Source: Alphaproteobacteria bacterium (GTDB taxonomy: Bacteria; Pseudomonadota; Alphaproteobacteria; Micropepsales; Micropepsaceae). Taken from it: 5,989 bases of DNA. A program made the position numbers and the translations under genes. Shown piece after piece: positions 1 through 5,989 of this stretch; the first letter of the stretch is position 1; each line of letters starts with the position of its first letter. The stretch is from NCBI GenBank assembly GCA_003451645.1, contig DMER01000103.1:1-5989 (forward strand). Direction: 5' to 3'. The notes beneath the pieces are model-generated. The model was given only the letters and a program-made list of their open reading frames with translations, was not told the DNA's origin and searched no databases.

Positions 1-930
1 CACAAGATCAACAATTGCATGGGTCAGATCCTTTTGGCCGAGCGGATGGGCAAGCGCCGTATTATCGCTGAGACGGGCGCGGGTCAGCATGGTGTTGCGA
101 CCGCCACCGTTGCCGCGCGCTTCGGCATGCCTTGCGTCATCTATATGGGAGCGCGGGACATTGAGCGGCAAAAGCCGAACGTCTTCCGGATGCGCCTGCT
201 CGGCGCAGAAGTACGGCCAGTGACAACTGGCTCTCATACACTGAAAGACGCGATGAACGAGGCGTTGCGGGATTGGGTGACCAATGTCGCGGATACGTTC
301 TATATCATCGGGACCGTTGCAGGCCCGCACCCCTATCCGATGATGGTGCGTGATTTTCAGTCGGTCATTGGCGAGGAAGCGCGCGCGCAAATGCACGCCG
401 CAGAGGGCCGTCTGCCCGATACATTGGTTGCCTGCATTGGCGGCGGGTCTAACGCTATGGGTCTGTTCCACCCATTCCTTGATGAAGAGGCGGTACGTAT
501 CATTGGCGTTGAGGCCGCAGGACACGGTCTTGGCTCAGGCGCTCATGCAGCCTCCCTTGCAGGCGGAAAGCCCGGAGTGCTGCACGGCAACATGACCTAT
601 TTGCTCCAAGACGGGGATGGCCAGATCCAGGAGGCACATTCAATTTCGGCAGGCCTCGATTATCCTGGCATCGGGCCGGAGCATGCTTGGCTCTTCGATA
701 CAGGCCGCGTGACTTATACCTCCTCGACCGACCAAGAAGCGCTCGACGCATTTCAACTGTGCTGCCGTTTGGAAGGCATTATTCCAGCCCTTGAGCCCGC
801 GCATGCCCTGGCACAGGTCGGCAAGATTGCGCCGTCTTTGCCCAAGGACCACATCATCCTGATGAACATGTGCGGGCGGGGGGACAAGGATATCTTCACC
901 GTTGCCAGCGCTCTGAATTTCGAGCTCTAA
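1..930 (+). CDS. trpB: Tryptophan synthase beta subunit, 5'-truncated by the window edge
   Basis: TrpB condenses indole with L-serine to give L-tryptophan using PLP, in the cytoplasmic alpha2beta2 complex with TrpA. The frame is open from base 1, and 309 residues are visible. The family is about 400 residues, so roughly 85-95 N-terminal residues lie outside the window. The second visible codon (4-6) is the PLP-binding lysine of HKINN (Lys87 in Salmonella). Other family landmarks are [10 protein letters not shown] with the catalytic Glu109 equivalent at 70-72, the phosphate-binding GGGSN loop at 439-453, the Asp305 equivalent at 730-732, the Glu350 equivalent (PALEPAHA) at 793-795, and the C-terminal GRGDKD. 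The residue before GRGDKD is Cys (871-873), where Salmonella has Ser377, which contacts the PLP ring nitrogen. The Met codon at 19 is internal, not the start. The stop lies 10 nt before trpA, which fits cotranscription and stoichiometric expression. Identification is secure from sequence and context. Confidence 0.97.
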   Translation, partial: HKINNCMGQILLAERMGKRRIIAETGAGQHGVATATVAARFGMPCVIYMGARDIERQKPNVFRMRLLGAEVRPVTTGSHTLKDAMNEALRDWVTNVADTFYIIGTVAGPHPYPMMVRDFQSVIGEEARAQMHAAEGRLPDTLVACIGGGSNAMGLFHPFLDEEAVRIIGVEAAGHGLGSGAHAASLAGGKPGVLHGNMTYLLQDGDGQIQEAHSISAGLDYPGIGPEHAWLFDTGRVTYTSSTDQEALDAFQLCCRLEGIIPALEPAHALAQVGKIAPSLPKDHIILMNMCGRGDKDIFTVASALNFEL

Positions 931-940
931 GGTCATATCC

Positions 941-1762
941 ATGAGCCCTCGCATCGCTGCCCGATTTGCTCAGCTTCGCGCGCAGAACCGCGCGGGCTTC
1001 ATCCCCTTTGTGACCGCGGGCGACCCGGATGCCCAGACCTTTGCTCGTATCTTGAGCGGTCTTCCGCGAGCTGGGGCGGATTTGATCGAGATTGGGATGC
1101 CATTCTCAGATCCCATGGCCGAGGGAAAGCCGATCCAAGCCTCCTCTTTGCGGGCCCTTCAGAGCGGGCAGACCATGCGGCGGACTCTCGAACAGCTCCA
1201 GTCCTTCCGGAACGCCGATCCAGACACACCTGTTATCCTGATGGGCTATTACAACCCAATCTGTGCCTACGGCCTCGAGGCCTTTGCCAGCGATGCCGGT
1301 ACCGCGGGAGCCGATGGCCTGATCGTCGTCGACCTGCCGCCCGAAGAGGACGAGGGATTGCGCCTTGCCGCTGCGGCACACGAGATCGCCACCATCCGCC
1401 TGGCAACACCCACGAGTGACGCCAACCGTCTGCAGACGATCGTCTTGGGCGCCAGCGGTTTCATCTATTACGTGTCGCTCACGGGCGTAACTGGAGCTGC
1501 CGCCATTGACGCCGATGCAGCCCTCAGCCGGATTACTGCGATCCGTGCGCAAACGGACCTTCCTGTCGCCGTTGGATTTGGTATTCGCACTCAGAGCGAT
1601 GCAGCCAGGGTTGCCAAGGTCGCCGATGCTGTTGTTGTGGGCTCTGCTATGGTCCAGAGCATTACCAATGCCCTGCAAAACCAAGACGATAGCGTTGAGG
1701 CGGCCCTCACACTTTGTTCGGCATTATCCGGCGCGGTGCGCGCCGCCCGCCCGAAAGGTTAA
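941..1762 (+). CDS. trpA: Tryptophan synthase alpha subunit
   Basis: TrpA cleaves indole-3-glycerol phosphate to indole and glyceraldehyde-3-phosphate and channels indole to TrpB. The 273 residues match the usual length of a TIM-barrel TrpA (about 268). Visible landmarks are GFIPFVTAGDPD near the N terminus, IEIGMPFSDP with catalytic Glu50 (Glu49 in Salmonella), the loop-6 segment YYVSLTGVTG (residues 176-185, Thr184 corresponding to Thr183), and the phosphate-binding VGFGI and VVGSAMV near the C terminus. Oddly, the position of the second catalytic acid, Asp60, is Glu61 (codon 1121-1123). The following residues are also unusual: GKPIQ instead of the common GPxIQ. The rest of the active site is intact, so I expect an active enzyme, but this is inference. 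The ATG is supported by an AAGG ribosome-binding site at 929-932 that overlaps the trpB stop, with 8 nt spacing. A run of six T follows the stop codon. Confidence 0.97.
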   Translation: MSPRIAARFAQLRAQNRAGFIPFVTAGDPDAQTFARILSGLPRAGADLIEIGMPFSDPMAEGKPIQASSLRALQSGQTMRRTLEQLQSFRNADPDTPVILMGYYNPICAYGLEAFASDAGTAGADGLIVVDLPPEEDEGLRLAAAAHEIATIRLATPTSDANRLQTIVLGASGFIYYVSLTGVTGAAAIDADAALSRITAIRAQTDLPVAVGFGIRTQSDAARVAKVADAVVVGSAMVQSITNALQNQDDSVEAALTLCSALSGAVRAARPKG

Positions 1763-1776
1763 TTTTTTGCTACGTG

Positions 1777-1805
1777 TTCGCAACCGCGAGAAGACGCGCT
1801 ATACT
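1777..1805 (+). promoter_or_regulatory. Candidate sigma70-type promoter for accD-folC
   Basis: A TTCGCA -35 element (1777-1782, four of six consensus bases) is separated by 17 nt from a TATACT -10 element (1800-1805, five of six). It sits in the 87-nt gap between trpA and accD, and transcription would start near 1812, about 38 nt before the accD ATG. This would let accD and folC be expressed independently of the trp genes. The call rests only on motif match and position, so read-through from trp remains possible as well. Confidence 0.5.
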
Positions 1806-1849
1806 CTTCGCTTAGTGGGTAGTGTGGGCCCGCGTACGGAGTTCAAGGT

Positions 1850-2824
1850 ATGAACTGGATCACCAATTTCGTTCGCCCCAAGATCAAGAGCTTGCTGGGT
1901 GGAAAGCAGCCTGAAACTCCGGACAATCTTTGGCATAAATGCCCAGCCTGTCAGGCTATGATCTTTCACCGGGACCTTACCGCCGCCGCCTATGTGTGCC
2001 CGGAGTGTCAGCATCACTTGCGCATGCCTGCACGCGCGCGGCTTGAGATGCTCCTTGATGAGGGCAGCATTGACGATATTGCGATGCCGGAGGTCCCGCT
2101 TGACCCACTCAAATTCCGGGATAGCAAGAAATATGTCGATCGGCTGAAGGACGCGCGCGCTAAGGTCGGCCGGCAGGATTGCCTGATTGCCGCGCAAGGC
2201 AAGATTGAAGGCTTGCTGACGACAGTCGCGGTTCAGGACTTTGCCTTTATGGGCGGATCGCTGGGCATGGCCACTGGCGAGGGCATTGTCACTGCCATGC
2301 AGCGGGCGGTCAAAGATCGCACCCCCTTCGTCATGATCACCGCCTCAGGGGGCGCGCGGATGCAGGAAGGCATCCTCTCGCTCATGCAGATGCCCCGCAC
2401 CACTATTGCCGTGCAAATGCTCAAGGATGCAGGCTTGCCCTATATCGTGCTGCACACCGATCCCACGACAGGCGGGGTCACTGCATCCTATGCCATGCTC
2501 GGAGACGTCCATATTGCCGAGCCCGGCTCACTCATTGGGCTGTCGGGCCCGCGCGTCATCGAGAACACCATCCGGGCCAAACTCCCTGAGGGCTTTCAGC
2601 GGGCCGAATATTTGCTCGATCATGGCATGATCGATGTCGTGTGCCACCGCAAGGACTTGAAGACCACGCTTGGGAGGCTGTTGCGGCTTCTGACCAAGGC
2701 TCCAGCTGCGGTGCAGCGCGCGGAACCAGAGGCCGCCAATGACGTCGAGGCACTGCCTATGCTACAAGCGGCGCAATCCGTTCCGCCTTCGCAGCCAGGC
2801 GTCATCCTTCAGGATCAGGCGTGA
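1850..2824 (+). CDS. accD: Acetyl-CoA carboxylase carboxyltransferase subunit beta
   Basis: AccD forms, with AccA, the cytoplasmic carboxyltransferase that moves the carboxyl group from carboxybiotin on AccB to acetyl-CoA, making malonyl-CoA for fatty acid synthesis. The 324-residue product has the N-terminal C4 zinc ribbon (Cys31, 34, 50 and 53 in CPAC...CPEC). It also has the crotonase-fold carboxyltransferase core, with SGGARMQEG at 166-174 supplying oxyanion-hole glycines, [10 protein letters not shown] at 205-214, and the conserved GPRVIE...[12 protein letters not shown] segment. A tail of about 35 residues rich in Ala, Pro and Gln follows the core; it looks disordered and makes the protein slightly long for the family. 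The start is supported by GGAG at 1838-1841 with 8 nt spacing. The stop overlaps the folC start by 4 nt (GTGA), suggesting translational coupling. A promoter candidate lies in the gap upstream. Identification is secure. Confidence 0.97.
   Translation: MNWITNFVRPKIKSLLGGKQPETPDNLWHKCPACQAMIFHRDLTAAAYVCPECQHHLRMPARARLEMLLDEGSIDDIAMPEVPLDPLKFRDSKKYVDRLKDARAKVGRQDCLIAAQGKIEGLLTTVAVQDFAFMGGSLGMATGEGIVTAMQRAVKDRTPFVMITASGGARMQEGILSLMQMPRTTIAVQMLKDAGLPYIVLHTDPTTGGVTASYAMLGDVHIAEPGSLIGLSGPRVIENTIRAKLPEGFQRAEYLLDHGMIDVVCHRKDLKTTLGRLLRLLTKAPAAVQRAEPEAANDVEALPMLQAAQSVPPSQPGVILQDQA
2811..2814 (+). promoter_or_regulatory. Ribosome-binding site deciding the folC GTG start
   Basis: AGGA lies inside the 3' end of accD, 6 nt before the GTG at 2821. 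Family-typical FolC sequence ([17 protein letters not shown]) begins within ten residues of that GTG, and the next in-frame Met is residue 67, past the P-loop. The GTG is therefore the only reasonable start. Confidence 0.6.
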
Positions 2825-4143
2825 GTGCGCTAACTGCGCCTGTCTCTGACGTCATTCTGGACCGTCTCAAAGGTCTGCATCCCAAGGTCATTGACCTGTC
2901 CTTGGGCCGGATTGAAAGCTTGCTCGCAAAACTCGGGCACCCCCACACCCATTTGCCGCCGGTCATCCATGTTGCGGGAACCAATGGCAAGGGATCGACC
3001 TGCGCGTTTTTGCGCGCCATGCTGGAGGCGGCAGGACGCCGTGTTCATGTCTATACCTCGCCCCATCTCGTGCGCTTTCACGAGCGCATCCGGGTCGGCG
3101 GCACTCTCATTTCTGAGGACCACTTGGCCGCCCTGCTGGCTGAGTGCGAAGAGGCGAATGGCCAAGACCCCATCACCTTTTTTGAGATCACCACAGCTGC
3201 GGCGTTCCTTGCCTTTGCGCGCACCCCTGCCGATGCGCTGGTGCTTGAGGTGGGGCTTGGCGGACGGCTGGACGCCACGAATGTTGTGCAGCGCCCGGCT
3301 TTGAGCATCATCACGCCTGTCGATTTAGATCATCAGGATTTTCTTGGGCCTACCATCACCGCAATTGCGGCCGAAAAGGCAGGCATCCTCAAGGCGGGCA
3401 CGCCTGCCATCATCGGCCCTCAGAATGATGAGGCGCGGGAGGAGATAGAAGACCGGGCAACGGCGATAGGTGCGCCCTTGTCGATCTGGGGGCAGGACTT
3501 CATGGCCCATGAAGAGCATGGGCGCATGGTCTATCAGGACGAACATGGCCTGCTCGATCTGCCGTTGCCGCGGCTGCCGGGCTCGTATCAGATCGCCAAT
3601 GCCGCGCAGGCGATTGCCGCGCTGCGGGTCCTGGATTGGATGCGCGTGCCGGATGAGGCGATCGAGCATGGCCTTCAGCGTGTTGAGTGGCCCGCGCGCA
3701 TGCAGCGGATCACACGAGGGCCGTTAATGCGTCTCTTAGTTCCCAATGCGGAACTCTGGCTTGATGGCGGGCATAATCCGCATGCGGGACGTGCGGTGGC
3801 GCAAGCGCTCGCCGACCTTGAGGAGCGCTCGCCCAAACCCTTATTCCTGATCTGCGGCATGCTGAAAACCAAAGATATGCGCGGCTATTTCGACGCCTTT
3901 GCCGGGCTCGCGCGCCATGTAGCCACGATCACGATCCCGGATGAGCCTAATGCTGTGGGCGCGGGCGCGCTCTACGACGCGGCCAGGGCGTGTGGCCTGC
4001 AAGCTGACCCTGCGGAGAGCGTGGACGACGCACTCCTTCAGACGGTTGCACGCTGGCAGCAGATGGGTATCAAGGCAGGCCCACGCATTGTGATCTGCGG
4101 CTCGCTCTATCTGGCGGGTCAGGTCTTGCGCGAGAATGGCTGA
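2821..4143 (+). CDS. folC: Bifunctional dihydrofolate synthase / folylpolyglutamate synthase
   Basis: FolC ligates glutamate to dihydropteroate and then adds further glutamates to folates, using ATP, in the cytoplasm. The 440-residue product is of normal length for this Mur-ligase-like family. Visible motifs are the P-loop GTNGKGST (53-60, Lys57), TSPHL (79-83), FFE (120-122), [12 protein letters not shown] (143-154), DHQDFLG (170-176), AEKAGI (184-189) with Lys186 in the position of the lysine that is carbamylated in characterised FolC proteins, and LDGGHNP (314-320) in the C-terminal domain. Translation starts at a GTG overlapping the accD stop. Next to accD is a common location for folC, in E. 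coli and relatives as well as alphaproteobacteria. I infer accD-folC is one transcription unit ending at the hairpin just past the stop. No defects were seen. Confidence 0.96.
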   Translation: MSALTAPVSDVILDRLKGLHPKVIDLSLGRIESLLAKLGHPHTHLPPVIHVAGTNGKGSTCAFLRAMLEAAGRRVHVYTSPHLVRFHERIRVGGTLISEDHLAALLAECEEANGQDPITFFEITTAAAFLAFARTPADALVLEVGLGGRLDATNVVQRPALSIITPVDLDHQDFLGPTITAIAAEKAGILKAGTPAIIGPQNDEAREEIEDRATAIGAPLSIWGQDFMAHEEHGRMVYQDEHGLLDLPLPRLPGSYQIANAAQAIAALRVLDWMRVPDEAIEHGLQRVEWPARMQRITRGPLMRLLVPNAELWLDGGHNPHAGRAVAQALADLEERSPKPLFLICGMLKTKDMRGYFDAFAGLARHVATITIPDEPNAVGAGALYDAARACGLQADPAESVDDALLQTVARWQQMGIKAGPRIVICGSLYLAGQVLRENG

Positions 4144-4149
4144 AATGCG

Positions 4150-4174
4150 CATGGCCGGGACGAGCCCGGCCATG
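4150..4174. terminator. Perfect 10-bp hairpin between convergent folC and trxA; candidate bidirectional terminator or dispersed palindromic repeat
   Basis: CATGGCCGGG (4150-4159) and CCCGGCCATG (4165-4174) form a perfect 10-bp, GC-rich stem with a 5-nt loop (ACGAG). It starts 6 nt after the folC stop and lies 24 nt past the trxA stop on the other strand, the right place for a shared terminator. Neither side has a convincing U-tract: the plus side continues ACGACGAAC, and the minus side has only three T after GCGCA. From general knowledge, stems of the ATGGCCGGG...CCCGGCCAT type recur many times in alphaproteobacterial genomes, so this may be one copy of such a repeat. The structure is certain; its function is inferred. 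Confidence 0.6.
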
Positions 4175-4198
4175 ACGACGAACTTCGCGAAAGCCGGG

Positions 4199-4516
4199 TT
4201 AGATCGTCGACTCGATCCATTCCTTGATCTTGGACTTTTGCATGACGCCAACTTTCGTGGCGACCACTTGCCCGTCCTTGAAGATCATGAGTGTGGGGAT
4301 GCCCTTCACGCCGTACTTCACGGGGATGGTTGGATTTTCATCCACATTCATTTTTGCGACCGTGATCTTGGAGCCCAGTTCGGTGGCCAAATCCTCGAGG
4401 GCCGGCGCGATTTGACGGCAAGGGCCGCACCAATCCGCCCAAAAGTCCAACAGGACGGGCTTGCTTGATTGCAGGACGTCCTTGTCGAAGGTCCCATCTG
4501 TGATCTTTGCAGCCAT
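4199..4516 (-). CDS. trxA: Thioredoxin 1
   Basis: This is a cytoplasmic dithiol-disulfide oxidoreductase that reduces protein disulfides and is recycled by thioredoxin reductase. At 105 residues it has the length of a single-domain thioredoxin with no signal peptide. The active site is WCGPC (residues 29-33, redox Cys30 and Cys33). The buried Asp24 matches E. coli Asp26, and the cis-proline Pro74 lies in GIPT, followed by the usual FKDGQ turn. The start is supported by a strong ribosome-binding site just upstream. It lies downstream of addA on the same strand, with a 114-nt gap that leaves room for its own promoter, though I find no convincing -35/-10 pair there. It converges with folC. Identification as a TrxA-type thioredoxin is secure. 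Confidence 0.97.
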   Translation of the reverse strand: MAAKITDGTFDKDVLQSSKPVLLDFWADWCGPCRQIAPALEDLATELGSKITVAKMNVDENPTIPVKYGVKGIPTLMIFKDGQVVATKVGVMQKSKIKEWIESTI

Positions 4517-4519
4517 AGT

Positions 4520-4526
4520 TCACCTC
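4520..4526 (-). promoter_or_regulatory. Strong Shine-Dalgarno sequence of trxA
   Basis: On the minus strand GAGGTGA precedes the ATG by 3 nt. All seven bases match the consensus complement of the 16S rRNA 3' end, making it the strongest ribosome-binding site in the window. This fits an abundant protein such as thioredoxin, and it fixes the start codon. Confidence 0.75.
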
Positions 4527-4567
4527 TGTTCCTAGTCAGTTTGCGCGCAGTTACGACACTTACCCGT

Positions 4568-4581
4568 GCGCACCAGTGCGC
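4568..4581. repeat. 14-bp dyad in the addA-trxA gap
   Basis: GCGCAC (4568-4573) and GTGCGC (4576-4581) form a perfect inverted repeat around a 2-nt centre, about 50 nt upstream of the trxA start. GTGCGC also occurs at 4566-4571 and 4615-4620 in the same gap. The 2-nt centre is too small for a good RNA hairpin, so a protein-binding site is the more likely reading if it is functional. In GC-rich DNA it could arise by chance. Confidence 0.3.
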
Positions 4582-4630
4582 TGAGCCTGTGATAGCGATC
4601 CGCAAAACTTAAGAGTGCGCGGGGTGCCGG

Positions 4631-5989
4631 TCAAGGACCCCTGCCCCATTGTTCAAGCAAAGGTGAGGGCAAACACATCCGGTGCGCCTTCGCAGTCCAT
4701 ATGAGTTCCGCCGATACAGCCCGCCCAGGGAAAATCAGGGTTGCTGCACGCGCATAGAGGCCTAGTTGGCGCCGGATGATGTCTGGGACGTCCCCAGGCG
4801 CCGCTGGCGGGTTGCGGGCGGTCTTAAACTCAAAAATGGTCGCTGCCTCCGGGGTCACGGCCAAGCGGTCGAACCGGCCGGTTATCCGTGCGCCCGCTGC
4901 CTCGTCAAGCACATCGAAAGCGACCTCCGCGCGTGTCGCGCTGACGAAGACATGCGCCAAAGCTGGCTCAGCCCGAATCCTGGCCGCCTCTGCGAGCGCA
5001 AGCGCCACCTCGTCCGCGCTCAATTGGAACTGTGTAGCCAGAGCCGCCCAATCTTGGCGCGGTTGCTCGGCCCGTCGCAGGCACAGATGCACCAACTCAC
5101 CGTAGCGCGCCGCAGTGCTTTGCGTGCCGCCAGATGCCGCAGGCCGTGTGCGAGGGATCCGTTTGAGGGTGTGCAGTTGCACCTGCGCCCAATGTGGCAA
5201 GGCTGCTGCCCGTTCTGCCATTACTCCGGAAATGGCCGCAACCGGCTTTTCCTGTGGCTTCACATAGACGAGCTTCGTGCCATGTTCCGCCTCGATCTCC
5301 TGCATGGGCAGGCCGCGGGCCGCACGCGTGACCAGATCGTGCCAGCTGTTTTCATAACCCTGTCCGCGCGCATTCTTGAACCCGCAGACGATGAGCTGCT
5401 CGCTGGCGCGCGTCAGCGCCACATAGAGAAGGCGATGATATTCCTGCCGCTCCCGGTCATTTGCGGCGGTTACCAGGGCCTCACGGCGAAGGCAGTCGCG
5501 CTTGGCATTGATGGACCACAAGAAGACCCCATCATCCTCTTTCAACAAGACCGCGCGGCGGTTGGGTGGTGTCTGCCCCGTATCCGGGAGGATGACGATG
5601 TTGCCTTCCAGACCCTTGGCGCCATGGATGGTCATGATGCGGACAACGCCCGCGCCCTTATCCAGGTCGCGCTTGATCTCGGCGGCGCCTTGCATGACCC
5701 AATGCAAGAAGCTTTGCAGGCTAGGGGCGTGCGCCTGTTCGAACGCCAGTGCCAGGTTCAGGAATTCGTCGATCGGATCATTGGCATCTGGCCCTAATCT
5801 CTCAAGAAGGCGTGTCCTGGCTCCCCTCGGACCCAACTCCTGGGCAAAAAACTCAAAAGGCGGCAACGTGTCCGCACGCGTCAGCACAGCCATCAGGCGC
5901 GCATGGGCTTGCGCAAAGTGGGTCTCGCCAGCACGGGACTGCAACGCGTCCCACAACGCACCCGGCCGACCATGTGCGAGATCGAAAAG
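4631..5989 (-). CDS. addA: Double-strand-break repair helicase-nuclease AddA, C-terminal part (5' end beyond window)
   Basis: AddA is the UvrD-like helicase and nuclease subunit of AddAB, which resects double-strand DNA ends for RecA-dependent recombination; it does the job of RecBCD in most alphaproteobacteria. The visible 452 codons are about the last 40% of a protein usually near 1150-1200 residues, and the frame stays open to the window end. Counting from the first visible codon, helicase motif V is MTIHGAKGLEG (from residue 119, bases 5603-5635) and motif VI is RLLYVALTRA (from 186, bases 5405-5434). The C-terminal PD-(D/E)XK nuclease has Asp374 in GRFDRL, Glu387 and Lys389 in EFKTAR, and the QxxxY motif QLGLY (408-412). 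The conserved His is present in YGELVHLCL. All catalytic nuclease residues are intact. It lies upstream of trxA on the same strand; addB would be expected beyond the window. Confidence 0.95.
   Translation of the reverse strand, partial: LFDLAHGRPGALWDALQSRAGETHFAQAHARLMAVLTRADTLPPFEFFAQELGPRGARTRLLERLGPDANDPIDEFLNLALAFEQAHAPSLQSFLHWVMQGAAEIKRDLDKGAGVVRIMTIHGAKGLEGNIVILPDTGQTPPNRRAVLLKEDDGVFLWSINAKRDCLRREALVTAANDRERQEYHRLLYVALTRASEQLIVCGFKNARGQGYENSWHDLVTRAARGLPMQEIEAEHGTKLVYVKPQEKPVAAISGVMAERAAALPHWAQVQLHTLKRIPRTRPAASGGTQSTAARYGELVHLCLRRAEQPRQDWAALATQFQLSADEVALALAEAARIRAEPALAHVFVSATRAEVAFDVLDEAAGARITGRFDRLAVTPEAATIFEFKTARNPPAAPGDVPDIIRRQLGLYARAATLIFPGRAVSAELIWTAKAHRMCLPSPLLEQWGRGP

Noticed and set aside
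19..930. Met codon at 19 as the start of trpB
   Set aside because: The frame is open to base 1, and the HK of the PLP-binding motif HKINN lies at 1-6, before this Met. The gene continues upstream of the window.
1106..1684. 192-codon open frame on the minus strand opposite trpA
   Set aside because: It lies entirely within trpA on the opposite strand, with no family resemblance and no plausible gene context.
1729..1768. Intrinsic terminator at the end of trpA: 7-bp stem CGGCGCG/CGCGCCG (1729-1745) and the T-run 1763-1768
   Set aside because: The stem lies within the trpA coding region and is separated from the T-run by 17 nt, too far for a standard intrinsic terminator. The T-run alone is not enough.
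4136..4468. 110-codon plus-strand frame running from the end of folC across trxA
   Set aside because: Its first part is translated hairpin (MAGTSPAMT), and the rest is antisense to trxA, whose active site and ribosome-binding site are clear.
4766..5797. 343-codon open frame on the plus strand opposite addA
   Set aside because: It is antisense to a well-supported AddA with intact helicase and nuclease motifs; its translation is Cys/Arg-rich with no recognisable domain. Long antisense frames are expected in GC-biased coding DNA.
1..5989. Mobile elements, CRISPR arrays, tRNA or rRNA genes, defence or biosynthetic islands
   Set aside because: None is visible. The window is nearly filled with six conserved housekeeping genes of uniform composition, with no transposase or integrase and no CRISPR-like spaced repeat series.

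Overview
This window looks like an ordinary housekeeping stretch of an alphaproteobacterial chromosome. The evidence is moderately high GC, proteins that read as alphaproteobacterial family members, and gene order: trpB-trpA-accD-folC on one strand facing trxA-addA on the other, an arrangement familiar in that class. I cannot assign a genus from the sequence alone.

Layout. Positions 1-930 hold the C-terminal three quarters of tryptophan synthase beta (trpB, cut by the window start just before its PLP-binding lysine). Tryptophan synthase alpha (trpA, 941-1762) follows after 10 nt. An 87-nt gap with a good sigma70-type promoter candidate separates it from accD (1850-2824), the carboxyltransferase beta subunit of acetyl-CoA carboxylase. 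accD overlaps the GTG-started folC (2821-4143, dihydrofolate/folylpolyglutamate synthase) by 4 nt. A short convergent intergenic region (4144-4198) carries a perfect 10-bp hairpin, probably a terminator and/or a dispersed palindromic repeat. On the minus strand are trxA (thioredoxin, 4199-4516) and, upstream of it in transcription order, the C-terminal 452 codons of addA (4631-5989), the helicase-nuclease subunit of the AddAB double-strand-break repair complex, cut by the window end.

How the genes work together. TrpA and TrpB form the alpha2beta2 complex for the last two steps of tryptophan synthesis. AccD and FolC act in separate pathways (malonyl-CoA supply for fatty acids, and folate polyglutamylation) but appear translationally linked. 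Thioredoxin and AddA are independent housekeeping functions sharing a strand.

No new system is evident. The most notable point is in TrpA: the normally invariant catalytic aspartate (Asp60 in Salmonella numbering) is glutamate, in a locally altered loop (MAEGKPIQ). A Ser-to-Cys change at the PLP-ring contact of TrpB, the hairpin between folC and trxA, a dyad upstream of trxA and a possible tiny ORF overlapping the accD start are lesser observations. There is no stretch above 300 bases without a gene.
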